Source: Actinacidiphila acidipaludis
Lineage (GTDB): Bacteria > Actinomycetota > Actinomycetes > Streptomycetales > Streptomycetaceae
DNA length: 64,000 nucleotides
Assembly: GCF_019890725.1 (NCBI RefSeq)
Contig: NZ_JAINZZ010000045.1
Location: 1-64,000, forward strand
Direction: 5' to 3'
Position 1 is the stretch's first letter, and each line of letters begins with the position of its first letter. The notes under the pieces were generated by a model. It was not told the DNA's origin and did not search any database. It saw nothing but the letters and a program-made list of their open reading frames with translations. This document shows positions 51,064-59,699 of the stretch, one piece after another. The position numbers and the translations under genes are program-made.

Positions 51064-52572
51064 ATGACAACGCCGCCGATCGAGCGCGAGGTGTGGTTCC
51101 TCACCGGCAGCCAGGGCCTGTACGGCGAGGAGACCCTGGCCCAGGTCGCCGCGCAGTCCCGGGCGATCGCCGGGCAGCTCGCCGAGGTGCCCGGAACCCC
51201 GGTGCGGATCGTGTGGAAGCCGGTCCTGACCGACGCGGCCGCCATCACCGCCACCGTCCTGGCCGCCAACGCCGATGCGTCCTGTGTCGGCCTCATCGCC
51301 TGGATGCACACCTTCTCCCCGGCGAAGATGTGGATCGCCGGACTGGATCTCCTCCGCAAGCCGCTGCTGCACCTGCACACCCAGGCCAACGCCGAACTGC
51401 CCTGGGCCACGCTCGACATGGACTTCATGAACCTCAACCAGGCCGCCCACGGCGACCGCGAGTTCGGCTACGTCCAGACACGGCTGCGCGTGGCCCGCAA
51501 GACCGTCGCGGGGCACGTGTCCGACCCCGTTGTGTCGAGGCGGATCCACGCCTGGATGAGGGCGGCACTCGGCTTCGAGGCGCTGCACAGCCTGCGGCTG
51601 GCCCGGTTCGGCGACAACATGCGGGACGTCGCCGTCACCGAGGGCGACAAGGTCGAGGCCCAGTTGCGGTTCGGCGTGTCCGTCAACACCTACGGCGTCA
51701 ACGACCTGGTGGCGGCGGTCGACGCGGCCGACGACGCGACGGTCACCGCGCTGGTGAAGGAGTACGCGAGCGCCTACCGGCTCGCGCCCGGACTCAGCCA
51801 CGGCGGGGACCGGCACGACTCCCTGCGCTACGCCGCCCGCATCGAGGCGGGCCTGCGCGCCTTCCTCGGCGACGGCGGCTTCGGCGCCTTCACGACCAAC
51901 TTCGAGGATCTCGGCGGGCTGCGCCAGTTGCCGGGCCTGGCCGTGCAGCGGCTGATGGCCGACGGCTACGGCTTCGGCGGCGAGGGCGACTGGAAGACCT
52001 CGGCCCTGCTGCGCACCCTGAAGGTCATGGGAGCCGGACTGCCCGGCGGCAGCTCCTTCATGGAGGACTACACCTACCACCTGGTCCCGGGCAGCGAGGT
52101 GATCCTGGGCGCGCACATGCTGGAGGTGTGCCCGAGCATCGCCGACGGCCGGCCGTCCTGCGAGATCCACCCGCTGGGCATCGGCGGCCGGGAGGACCCG
52201 GTCCGGCTGGTCTTCGACGCGGCGCCCGGACCGGCCGTGGTGGTGGGTCTGGCGGACATGGGGGACCGGTTCCGGCTGGTCGCCAACCAGATCGAGGTGG
52301 TCCCGCCGGGCGAACCGCTGCCCCGCCTGCCCGTGGCGCGCGCCGTCTGGAAGCCCGCACCCGACCTGCGCACCTCCACCGAGGCCTGGCTGACGGCCGG
52401 CGGCCCGCACCACACCGTCCTGTCCAGCGCCGTGGGCGTCGAGGAACTCGGCGACCTCGCGGACATGCTCGGCACCGAACTGCTGCTGATCGACGCCGGC
52501 ACCACCATCCGGCAGTTCACCAAGGAGATCCGCTGGAACCAGGCGTACTACCGCCTGGCCGGCGGGCTGTGA
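51064..52572 (+). CDS. araA: L-arabinose isomerase
   Basis: 502 residues from the ATG at 51064. It turns L-arabinose into L-ribulose in the cytoplasm using manganese. The metal and catalytic residues known from E. coli AraA sit in matching blocks: [13 protein letters not shown] (Glu), [12 protein letters not shown] (Glu), [15 protein letters not shown] (His) and [10 protein letters not shown] (His). The N-terminus [17 protein letters not shown] is the family standard. It completes the araB-D-A pathway. Confidence 0.98.
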   Translation: MTTPPIEREVWFLTGSQGLYGEETLAQVAAQSRAIAGQLAEVPGTPVRIVWKPVLTDAAAITATVLAANADASCVGLIAWMHTFSPAKMWIAGLDLLRKPLLHLHTQANAELPWATLDMDFMNLNQAAHGDREFGYVQTRLRVARKTVAGHVSDPVVSRRIHAWMRAALGFEALHSLRLARFGDNMRDVAVTEGDKVEAQLRFGVSVNTYGVNDLVAAVDAADDATVTALVKEYASAYRLAPGLSHGGDRHDSLRYAARIEAGLRAFLGDGGFGAFTTNFEDLGGLRQLPGLAVQRLMADGYGFGGEGDWKTSALLRTLKVMGAGLPGGSSFMEDYTYHLVPGSEVILGAHMLEVCPSIADGRPSCEIHPLGIGGREDPVRLVFDAAPGPAVVVGLADMGDRFRLVANQIEVVPPGEPLPRLPVARAVWKPAPDLRTSTEAWLTAGGPHHTVLSSAVGVEELGDLADMLGTELLLIDAGTTIRQFTKEIRWNQAYYRLAGGL

Positions 52573-52836
52573 GCACACGGATCAGCCGGGCGCGCGGTGC
52601 CGGCTCCGCGGGCGGCCGGCACCGCGCCGGTCCGTCCGTGAGCGTGAACACCCGGTCGTGCGCCCGCCGTCGCCATCTCCGCGCGCGGGCGGGCGGTTGC
52701 CGCCGTCGCCGTCCGGGACGCGCCCGGGCCGGGCCGCGCAGGTGGCGGGCACGCCTTGTCCGCCCGCCGCTCCGGCCTGCCCTGACGCGGCCACAGAACG
52801 TGCACGATCCCACGGTTTTTTCTTCCGCGCGACACC

Positions 52837-52864
52837 TTGACGCGACTCCGGTGAACGCTAACAA
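52837..52864 (+). promoter_or_regulatory. Promoter and operator of the arabinose importer operon
   Basis: TTGACG (52837-52842) and TAACAA (52859-52864) are spaced by 16 nt. GTGAACGCTAACA (52851-52863) over the -10 box is the same operator as at the repressor promoter. Transcription would start near 52871, leaving a leader of about 215 nt before the binding-protein gene. The gap 52573-53086 otherwise shows the leader ORF, a stem-loop and a second operator. Confidence 0.7.
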
Positions 52865-52898
52865 TCTCTGCCTAGCGATGGAGCGCAAGGAGGAAGCG

Positions 52899-52934
52899 GT
52901 GTCACGGCTGCCCCTCCTCTCGGTCAGGCCCTGA
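52899..52934 (+). CDS. Putative 11-codon leader peptide
   Basis: A GTG at 52899 has a perfect AAGGAGG (52887-52893) 5 nt upstream and encodes MSRLPLLSVRP before TGA. An in-frame ATG at 52878 would lengthen it to 18 residues. A stem-loop overlaps its stop. Such a strong ribosome site inside an untranslated leader is unlikely by chance. It could couple translation to transcript folding in the importer operon, but no function is proven. Confidence 0.5.
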   Translation: MSRLPLLSVRP

Positions 52935-52937
52935 CCG
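52921..52937 (+). promoter_or_regulatory. Stem-loop over the leader ORF stop codon
   Basis: CGGTCAGG and CCTGACCG are perfectly complementary around one base; in RNA a 6-bp stem with a 5-nt loop is realistic. A ribosome finishing the leader ORF would melt it. This is the layout of translational attenuators. Confidence 0.45.
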
Positions 52938-53038
52938 ACCCGATACCTGGCTGTCCCACCTGCACGACGCCGAGTTCGGGGCATGTGCGGTTCCAGGGCG
53001 TCAGATGTCGGCGGCACAACAACCCTGCTCCCACAGTG

Positions 53039-53052
53039 TGTGAGCGCTAACA
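53039..53052. promoter_or_regulatory. Second lac-type operator before the importer
   Basis: TGTGAGCGCTAACA is a near-perfect palindrome of the arabinose class. It lies 35 bp before the start codon and about 190 bp downstream of the promoter operator. Two sites at this spacing allow looping or a roadblock. Confidence 0.7.
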
Positions 53053-53086
53053 GGCCGAGAGGCCGTTCCTGAACAGGATGTTGATC

Positions 53087-54241
53087 ATGCGAGATGTGCG
53101 GTCGGGTGGTCGGAGAGTCGGGCGCTGGGGCGCCGCCGCGATGGTGGTCGCCGTGGTCGCCACCGCGGGCGCCTGCAGCAAGACCGGAGCGGGCGGCTCG
53201 ACGTCCGACGCGGGGAAGGGGACGAGCAGCAGCTCCGCCGCCGTCTCGATCAAGGGCGACATCACCTTCAACGACACCAACCTGGCGAAGCTGGACGCGG
53301 CACTGAAGTCCGCGCTGGCCGGCAAGGACCTGTCGAAGCTGCGCGAGGCGATGGTCGTCAACGTCGCCGTCGACTACTGGAACGCCGGCAAGATCGGCTT
53401 CAACAAGGGTCTGGCGGACCTCGGGGTCAAGGGCACCTACCAGGCGCCGGCGAACGGACGGCTGGACCAGCAGCTGTCGATCATCCAGACGCTCCGCGGC
53501 CAGGGCATCACCGGTCTGAGCGTGTCCGCGATCGACCCGACCGCGATCAAGGCGCCGATCGCCTCCGCGAACAGCGCGGGGATCCCGGTGCTGGCGATCG
53601 ACTCGCCGCTGCCGAAGGAGGACGGCGCCGCCCTCTACCTCGGCACGCCCAACTACCAGGCCGGGCAGAAGGCCGGCGAGGCCATGAAGCAGGCACTCGG
53701 CGGCAAGGGCCAGGTGGTCGTGCTGGTCGGCTCGCTGACGACGTCCAACGCCGTGGAGCGGATCCAGGGATTCGAGGACGCCCTCAAGGGAACCGACATC
53801 AAGGTCGTCCAGAAGCTGTCCGACGGCATGGACGCCTCCAAGGCCCTGACCAACGCCCAGACGGCGATCCAGACCAACCCGAACATCAACGGGCTGTACG
53901 GGGTGTACTCCTACGACGGCCCCTCGGCCGGCCAGGCCGTCCAGGCGGCGGGCAAGTCCGGCCGGGTGAAGGTCGTCTCCGACGACAGCGACCCGCAGAC
54001 GCTGAAGTTCATCAAGTCCGGCGTCATCCAGGCGACCGTGGTGCAGGAGCCCTACCAGCAGGGCTACACCGGGGCGTATCTGCTGGCCGCGCTGAAGGTG
54101 CTCGGCAAGGACGCCACCCTCAAGCTGGTGCAGCCGTACCTGGAGTCCGACGGCAGCACGCTCTCCTCGGGCGTCGGCCTGGTCACCGGTGGCAACCTGA
54201 CGGACTACCAGGCCAAGCTGACGTCCCTGGGCATCGGATGA
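53087..54241 (+). CDS. Arabinose ABC transporter substrate-binding lipoprotein
   Basis: 384 residues. I take the ATG at 53087, 9 nt after AGGA, not the ATG at 53078 that overlaps it. A basic N-terminus and hydrophobic core lead to TAGAC with lipid Cys30 and a Gly/Ser/Thr linker. The sugar-binding fold is of the peripla_BP_4 type (NVAVDYWNAGKIGFNKGL, SVSAIDPTAIKAPIASAN, VVSDDSDPQTLKFIKSG). Position in the arabinose cluster, under arabinose-type operators, makes L-arabinose or a short arabinoside the likely cargo. The stop overlaps the next start. Confidence 0.92.
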   Translation: MRDVRSGGRRVGRWGAAAMVVAVVATAGACSKTGAGGSTSDAGKGTSSSSAAVSIKGDITFNDTNLAKLDAALKSALAGKDLSKLREAMVVNVAVDYWNAGKIGFNKGLADLGVKGTYQAPANGRLDQQLSIIQTLRGQGITGLSVSAIDPTAIKAPIASANSAGIPVLAIDSPLPKEDGAALYLGTPNYQAGQKAGEAMKQALGGKGQVVVLVGSLTTSNAVERIQGFEDALKGTDIKVVQKLSDGMDASKALTNAQTAIQTNPNINGLYGVYSYDGPSAGQAVQAAGKSGRVKVVSDDSDPQTLKFIKSGVIQATVVQEPYQQGYTGAYLLAALKVLGKDATLKLVQPYLESDGSTLSSGVGLVTGGNLTDYQAKLTSLGIG

Positions 54242-55890
54242 CGGACACGCCCGCGCCCGCGCCCGGTCCCGGCTCCGGCCCCGGGACCGCGGCGGGCCCC
54301 GGACCGGCGGTGAGCGCCGCGTCCGGGGCGGCGCAGCCCGCACCGGCCGGCGACACCGCCGTCTCGCTCCGGGACGTCAGCAAGTCCTACGGCCCGGTGA
54401 AGGTCCTGGACATCCCGAGCCTCGACCTGGTCCGCGGCCAGATCGTGGCCGTGGTGGGGGAGAACGGCGCCGGCAAGTCCACGCTGATGGGCGTGCTCTC
54501 CGGCACCGTCACCCCGACCACCGGGACCATCGACATCACCGGGCAGCGGCTTCATCCCGGCCGGCCCGACCAGTCCCAGGCGCTCGGCGTCGCCCTGGTG
54601 GCCCAGGAGTTCCCGCTCGTCGGCCAGTTGAGCGTGGCGGAGAACCTGCTGCTCGGCCGGCGCCCGGCACGTGCGGCGTCCCAGCGGCTCGGCCGGGTGA
54701 TCGTGGACCGGTCCGGCACCCGGGCCGAGGCGCGCGCCCTGCTCGCCGAGGTCGGCGTCAAGGGCGTCGACGTCGACCGTCCCGTCGAACGCTTCCCCGT
54801 GCCGGTCCGGCAGATGATCGAGATCGCCAAGGCCTGGGGCCACCGCCCGGTGGTGCTGATCCTCGACGAGCCGACGTCGTCGCTCGGGCCCGTCGAGGCG
54901 GAACGGGTCCTGGACCTGGCCCGGGCGCACGCGCGGGCCGGCGGCTGCGTGCTCTTCATCGGCCACCGGCTCGACGAGGTCCAGGCCGTCGCCGACCGGG
55001 TGCTGGTGCTGCGCACCGGACGGCTGGTGGCGGACCTGACGCCGGCCGAGGCCACCGAGGAGCGGATGATCCGCGAGATGGTGGGGGCCGAACTGGCCCG
55101 CGCCGACCTCACCCCGCCCCCGTCGGTGGAGCGCACGACGACCCTGTCGGTACGGGAGCTGACCGCCGACGGCCTGGGACCGGTCGACCTCGACGTGAAG
55201 GCCGGCGAGATCGTCGGCGTGGCCGGGCTGATGGGGTCCGGCCGCAGCCGGTTGCTGCACACCGTGATGGGCGCCCAGCCCCGCACCGGCGGCACGGTCA
55301 CCTTCGACGGCGCGGACTTCCGTCCCCGCCACCCGGCCGACGCCGTCGGGGCCGGGATGGGCCTGGTCCCCGAGGACCGGAAGGAGCAGTCGCTGCTGCC
55401 GTCCCACTCGGTGCGCTGGAACGTCACCCTGGCGACGCTGCGGCGCATCAGCACCCGCGGCGTTCTGCGGCCGCGCAGCGACAAGGCGCACGCCGCCCGG
55501 ATCGTCAAGGACCTCGGGGTGCGGCTGCACAGCCAGGAACAGCCGATCAGCGACCTGTCGGGCGGCAACCAGCAGAAGGCGGTCTTCGGCCGCTGGCTGG
55601 CCGCCCAGCCGAAACTGCTGCTGCTCGACGAGCCCACCCGCGGAGTGGACGTCGGGGCCAAGGCCGAGATCTACAGCCTGATCGACGCGGCCGCCCAGGA
55701 CGGGCTGGCGGTCCTGGTGGCCTCCTCCGAACTGGAGGAACTGCTGTGGATCTGCCACCGGATCGTGGTGATGGCCCACGGCCGGGTCGTCGCGGACATC
55801 CCGCGCGAGCGGTTCGGCAAGGAAGTGATCATGACCGCGGCCGCCGGTTCGACCACCGGTGCGTTGACGCAAGGGAAGGCAAGCGCATGA
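54238..55890 (+). CDS. Arabinose ABC transporter ATP-binding protein
   Basis: 550 residues; the first 40 are Pro/Ala/Gly-rich and extra to the family. Two ABC domains follow: Walker A GENGAGKST (74-82) with VVLILDEPTSSLGP, then GLMGSGRSRLLHTV as the degenerate second P-loop, LSGGNQQKAVFGRW and LLLDEPTRGVDVG. This is the AraG/RbsA architecture. It overlaps both neighbours by ATGA and energises the single permease that follows. Confidence 0.95.
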   Translation: MTDTPAPAPGPGSGPGTAAGPGPAVSAASGAAQPAPAGDTAVSLRDVSKSYGPVKVLDIPSLDLVRGQIVAVVGENGAGKSTLMGVLSGTVTPTTGTIDITGQRLHPGRPDQSQALGVALVAQEFPLVGQLSVAENLLLGRRPARAASQRLGRVIVDRSGTRAEARALLAEVGVKGVDVDRPVERFPVPVRQMIEIAKAWGHRPVVLILDEPTSSLGPVEAERVLDLARAHARAGGCVLFIGHRLDEVQAVADRVLVLRTGRLVADLTPAEATEERMIREMVGAELARADLTPPPSVERTTTLSVRELTADGLGPVDLDVKAGEIVGVAGLMGSGRSRLLHTVMGAQPRTGGTVTFDGADFRPRHPADAVGAGMGLVPEDRKEQSLLPSHSVRWNVTLATLRRISTRGVLRPRSDKAHAARIVKDLGVRLHSQEQPISDLSGGNQQKAVFGRWLAAQPKLLLLDEPTRGVDVGAKAEIYSLIDAAAQDGLAVLVASSELEELLWICHRIVVMAHGRVVADIPRERFGKEVIMTAAAGSTTGALTQGKASA

Positions 55891-56903
55891 ACACCAGCAC
55901 CGCACCGGCGCCGAGCGGCACGGTCGCCGGAGACGAGCCGCGCAGACCGCTGCTGCGCCGGCTCGCCGAGACCCCCGAGGTCGGCGTGGTCGCCGCCTGC
56001 GTGGTGGTCTTCGTCTCCCTCGCCCTGGACAAGTCGACGTTCGCCAGCGCCGTCAACCTCCAGGGCATGGGCTTCGACCTCGCGCAGTACGGGCTGATCG
56101 CCATCGGCGAGTCCCTGGTCATCCTCACCGGCGGCATCGACCTGTCGGTCGGCGCGCTGCTGGGCACCAGCGTCATCCTGATGTCCTGGTTCAACGTCAG
56201 GGCGGGGCTGCCGCCGGTCCTGGCGATCCTGGTCACCCTGGCGATCGCCGGCACCGTCGGACTGGTCCACGGACTCGCCGTGACGCGGCTGAAGATGCCG
56301 CCGTTCGTCGTCACGCTGGTGACGTACACCGTGGCGCAGGGCGTCACGCTCGCCATCACCTCCGGCACCTCCATCACCGGCATCGGCGGGACGTTCAGCG
56401 ACCTCGGGCAGACCTACGTCGCGCAGGTGCCGCTGCCGCTCATCATCTTCGCGGTGGTCGCGGTCGCCGCCTGGTTCTTCCTGGAACGCACCTACGCCGG
56501 GCGGCAGGTGTACGCGGTCGGCGGCAACCCCGAGGCCGCCCGGCTGGCCGGCATCCGCGGCGACCGGCGCGTGGTGTCGATGTACGTCACCAGTTCGCTG
56601 CTGTCCGCCTTCGCCGGAATCCTGGTGCTCGGCCGGATGGGTGTGGGCTCGGCCAGCGGCGTCGGCGTCGGCTGGGAGCTGTCGGCCATCGCGGCCGCGG
56701 TCATCGGCGGCGTGAGCCTGACCGGCGGCCAGGGCCGGATCCTCGGCATCGTGGCCGGCACCGTGCTGCTCGAACTGATCAACAACGGCCTGACCACCCT
56801 GCAGATCAACTCCAACTACACCAACATCGTGCTGGGTTGTGTCCTGGGCCTGGCCATCACCGCCGACCGGCTGCGCGCCAGAAGCGTGGCCCGACGCGGT
56901 TGA
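55887..56903 (+). CDS. Arabinose ABC transporter permease
   Basis: 338 residues with about eight membrane segments after a polar 25-residue lead. The class motifs are LTGGIDLSVGALLGTSVIL and ELSAIAAAVIGGVSLTGG. A single permease makes this an AraFGH-like importer, in contrast to the two-permease system at 3-8 kb. A 100-bp gap with a hairpin separates it from the arabinofuranosidase gene. Confidence 0.95.
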   Translation: MNTSTAPAPSGTVAGDEPRRPLLRRLAETPEVGVVAACVVVFVSLALDKSTFASAVNLQGMGFDLAQYGLIAIGESLVILTGGIDLSVGALLGTSVILMSWFNVRAGLPPVLAILVTLAIAGTVGLVHGLAVTRLKMPPFVVTLVTYTVAQGVTLAITSGTSITGIGGTFSDLGQTYVAQVPLPLIIFAVVAVAAWFFLERTYAGRQVYAVGGNPEAARLAGIRGDRRVVSMYVTSSLLSAFAGILVLGRMGVGSASGVGVGWELSAIAAAVIGGVSLTGGQGRILGIVAGTVLLELINNGLTTLQINSNYTNIVLGCVLGLAITADRLRARSVARRG

Positions 56904-56957
56904 CTCCCGCGCGTGGCCGGGGATTCCCGTCGGCACCGCCTCCGGTCATGCCTCCCC

Positions 56958-56980
56958 GGGCGCCGCAACGGGCGGCGTCC
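56958..56980 (+). terminator. Hairpin between importer and arabinofuranosidase genes
   Basis: GGGCGCCGC (56958-56966) pairs with GCGGCGTCC (56972-56980) with one G-T pair and a 5-nt loop. It may be a partial terminator or RNA-processing stem that lowers downstream expression. It is 23 bp before the secreted enzyme gene. Confidence 0.5.
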
Positions 56981-57003
56981 CCCCACTCCCGAGGAGGAAG
57001 CTT

Positions 57004-58566
57004 ATGCTGCCATCGGCACCCGTCCCACTGGTGCGCCGTCTGAGGACCTGGGCGCTGAGCGCGGCCGCGGCCGTCGCGCTGGTCGCCGGCGTCCTGGTGG
57101 GCGGCACCACGCCGTCACCGGCGGCCGGTTCGCTGCCCTGCGACATCTACGCGTCGGGCGGTACGCCGTGCGTCGCCGCGCACAGCACCACACGGGCGCT
57201 GTACGCGTCGTACAACGGCCCGCTGTACCAGGTCAGGCGCTCGTCCGACAACAGCACCCGGGACATCGGGCTGCTGAGCGCCGGCGGATACGCCAACGCC
57301 GCGGCGCAGGACTCGTTCTGCGCCGGCACCACCTGTGTCATCACCGTCCTCTACGACCAGTCGGGCCGGGGCAACAACCTCACCCAGGCGCCCGGCGGCG
57401 GCGCGGCCGGCGGCCCCGACAACCTCGCCAACGCCACGTCCGCGCCGACCACGGTCGCCGGCCACAAGGCGTACGGCGTGTTCGTCGCACCGGGCACCGG
57501 CTACCGCGACGACCACACGTCGGGCATCGCGACCGGCGACCAGCCGGAGGGCATGTACGCGGTCCTGGACGGAACGCACTACAACGGCGGCTGCTGCTTC
57601 GACTACGGCAACGCCGAGACGAGCAACAACGACACCGGCAACGGCCACATGGAGGCCATCTACTTCGGCAACATCAAGGTGTGGGGCTACGGCGCGGGCA
57701 ACGGCCCCTGGGTGATGGCCGATCTGGAGAACGGACTGTTCTCCGGCGTCAACCAGCACTACAACGCCAACGACCCGACGGTGAACAACCGCTATCTGAC
57801 CGCCATGGTCAAGGGCGGCCCCAACCAGTGGGCCATCCGCGGCGGCAACGCGCAGTCGGGCGGCCTGTCGACGTACTACAGCGGCGTGCGGCCCAACGTC
57901 TCCGGCTACAACCCGATGCACAAGGAGGGCGCGATCATCCTCGGCATCGGCGGTGACAACAGCAAGGGGTCCGCGGGCACCTTCTACGAGGGCGTGATGA
58001 CCTCCGGCTATCCGTCGGACACCACCGAGAACGCGGTGCAGGCCGAGATCGCCTCCGTGGGCTACGCCAACGGGTCCTCCGGCACGGGCGGTCTGACGCC
58101 GGGCCAGCGGCTCTCGCTGCGGGCCACGACCGCGTGCTGCACGTCCGACTACCTGCGGCACGACGACGCCGACAGCAACGTGGTCATCTCCGCGATCTCC
58201 TCGTCCAGTCCGGCGACGGACAAGGCCGACGCGACCTGGATCGTGCGGGCCGGGCTGTCCAACAGCGCCTGCGTGTCGTTCGAGTCCGCCAACGACTCCG
58301 GCCAGTACCTGCGGCACTCCAACTTCCAGCTCCGTCTCAACGCCAACGACGGGACCTCGCAGTTCGCGCAGGACGCCACCTTCTGCCCCCAGGCCGGCAA
58401 CAACGGCCAGGGCCTGTCCTTCCCCGCCGTCAACTACCCCGACCACTACATCCGGCACTACGACTACACCGTCTACCTCGCCACGAACGGCGGCCCCAAC
58501 GCCTGGGACAGTGCCACGGCCTGGAGCGACGACACCAGCTGGGCCGTCGCCCAGGCCTGGGCCTGA
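57004..58566 (+). CDS. abfB: Secreted alpha-L-arabinofuranosidase, GH54 with CBM42
   Basis: 520 residues from the ATG at 57004, with GAGGAGG about 7 nt upstream. A signal peptide ends near PAAG (42). The GH54 domain keeps the family's disulfide Cys pattern (Cys46-Cys56, Cys106-Cys111 and the vicinal Cys207-Cys208 in NGGCCFDYG). By family alignment the nucleophile is Glu242 in ADLENGLF and the acid/base Asp318 in LGIGGDNS; their 76-residue spacing equals that of the fungal enzyme. From about 371 a CBM42 (AbfB) with YLRHDD, YLRHSN and YIRHYD repeats binds arabinofuranose side chains. It releases arabinose from arabinoxylan or arabinan outside the cell for the adjacent importer. Confidence 0.95.
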   Translation: MLPSAPVPLVRRLRTWALSAAAAVALVAGVLVGGTTPSPAAGSLPCDIYASGGTPCVAAHSTTRALYASYNGPLYQVRRSSDNSTRDIGLLSAGGYANAAAQDSFCAGTTCVITVLYDQSGRGNNLTQAPGGGAAGGPDNLANATSAPTTVAGHKAYGVFVAPGTGYRDDHTSGIATGDQPEGMYAVLDGTHYNGGCCFDYGNAETSNNDTGNGHMEAIYFGNIKVWGYGAGNGPWVMADLENGLFSGVNQHYNANDPTVNNRYLTAMVKGGPNQWAIRGGNAQSGGLSTYYSGVRPNVSGYNPMHKEGAIILGIGGDNSKGSAGTFYEGVMTSGYPSDTTENAVQAEIASVGYANGSSGTGGLTPGQRLSLRATTACCTSDYLRHDDADSNVVISAISSSSPATDKADATWIVRAGLSNSACVSFESANDSGQYLRHSNFQLRLNANDGTSQFAQDATFCPQAGNNGQGLSFPAVNYPDHYIRHYDYTVYLATNGGPNAWDSATAWSDDTSWAVAQAWA

Positions 58567-58587
58567 CCTCCCCGAACCTCCCCGCCA

Positions 58588-58617
58588 GGGGTCGCACCGC
58601 CGAAGCGGTGCGGCCCC
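58588..58617 (+). terminator. Terminator after the arabinofuranosidase gene
   Basis: A 13-bp stem (58588-58600 with 58605-58617, one G-T pair) is closed by the stable CGAA tetraloop, 21 bp past the stop codon. It marks the end of the arabinose cluster. Confidence 0.85.
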
Positions 58618-58759
58618 GCACGCTTGCGGCGACCCCGTCGGTGAACGGCGCGGCACCCGGCCGTGGCCGCAAGGAAATCCGGTCGACAACACCCGGCACC
58701 ACACGCTGGGATGGCCTGCGACGGCCCGACGCCCAGAGGCGGGCCCGCACCGCACAGGA

Positions 58760-59671
58760 GTGGTTCTGACAACCGAGGCGGCACCCGGCCGAGCCCGTCC
58801 CGCGATCGACACCGCGCTGGTCAGGGCGCTGGTCGCCCGGCAGTTCCCGCAATGGGCGGACCTGCCGCTGCAGCGGTTCGAACCGGCCGGCTCCGACCAT
58901 GTGATCCACCGGCTCGGACCGGAGTTCGCGGTGCGGCTGCCGTGCCACGCGGGGGCCATCGGCCAGGCCGCCAAGGAACTCACCTGGCTTCCCCGGCTCG
59001 CGCCGCATCTTCCGCTGGCCGTTCCCGAACCGCTCGGGGTCGGCACCCCCGACCTCGGCTACCCCTACCCCTGGGCCGTCTCGCGATGGCTGGACGGTGA
59101 GGTGGCCACCGTCCGGGCGCTCGGCGCGTCCACCGCGGCCGCCGTCGAACTCGCCGAGTTCCTGCTGGCGTTGCAGCGGGCCCGCCCCGCGCCCCGGCAG
59201 GACGCCGACCCCGGCGACGGAGCCCTGGCCGTCCCGGCGCTCGCCGAGCGCGACGCGGACATCCGGACCGCCATCGCCCGCCTCGACGGTCTCTTCGACA
59301 CGGCGGCGATGGACGCGCTGTGGGACGCCGCACTCGCCGCCCCGGCGTGGGACCGCCCGCCCGTCTGGGTGCACGGCGACTTCCACACCGGCAACCTGCT
59401 GACCACCGGCGGCCGGCTCAGCGCGGTCATCGACTTCGGCAGTCTCGGCCGGGGCGACCCGGCTCCCGACCTCACCGTCGCGTTCAGCCTGATGTCGGCG
59501 ACCGCCCGAGCCGCCTTCCGCGCACGGCTGGGGGTGGACGACGCGACGTGGGCCCGCGGCCGGGGCTGGGCCCTGGCCGGCGCGGTCAACGCCCATGTGT
59601 CCTACGCCGCCGTCAACCCCCGGGTGGCCCAGGCGACCACCCGCCAGATCACCCAGGCACTGGCCGGATAG
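58760..59671 (+). CDS. Aminoglycoside phosphotransferase-family kinase, second copy
   Basis: About 303 residues; the start is uncertain. The GTG at 58760 overlaps AGGAG, and a CTG six bases later has better spacing. The fold matches the protein at 41223 over its full length: LVARQFPQWADLPLQRFEPAGSDHVIHRLG, GYPYPWAVSRWLDG, VWVHGDFHTGNLL with the catalytic Asp, and SAVIDFGSLGRGDPAPD for metal binding. The substrate is unknown. It is not obviously part of the arabinose unit because the terminator at 58588 intervenes. Confidence 0.87.
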   Translation: MVLTTEAAPGRARPAIDTALVRALVARQFPQWADLPLQRFEPAGSDHVIHRLGPEFAVRLPCHAGAIGQAAKELTWLPRLAPHLPLAVPEPLGVGTPDLGYPYPWAVSRWLDGEVATVRALGASTAAAVELAEFLLALQRARPAPRQDADPGDGALAVPALAERDADIRTAIARLDGLFDTAAMDALWDAALAAPAWDRPPVWVHGDFHTGNLLTTGGRLSAVIDFGSLGRGDPAPDLTVAFSLMSATARAAFRARLGVDDATWARGRGWALAGAVNAHVSYAAVNPRVAQATTRQITQALAG

Positions 59672-59699
59672 CCGACCCGGGCCGTCCGCGTCGGGGCGT

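Noticed and set aside
52637-52651. GTGAGCGTGAACA as another arabinose operator after araA
   Set aside because: It matches the consensus poorly, has no dyad symmetry and no promoter nearby.
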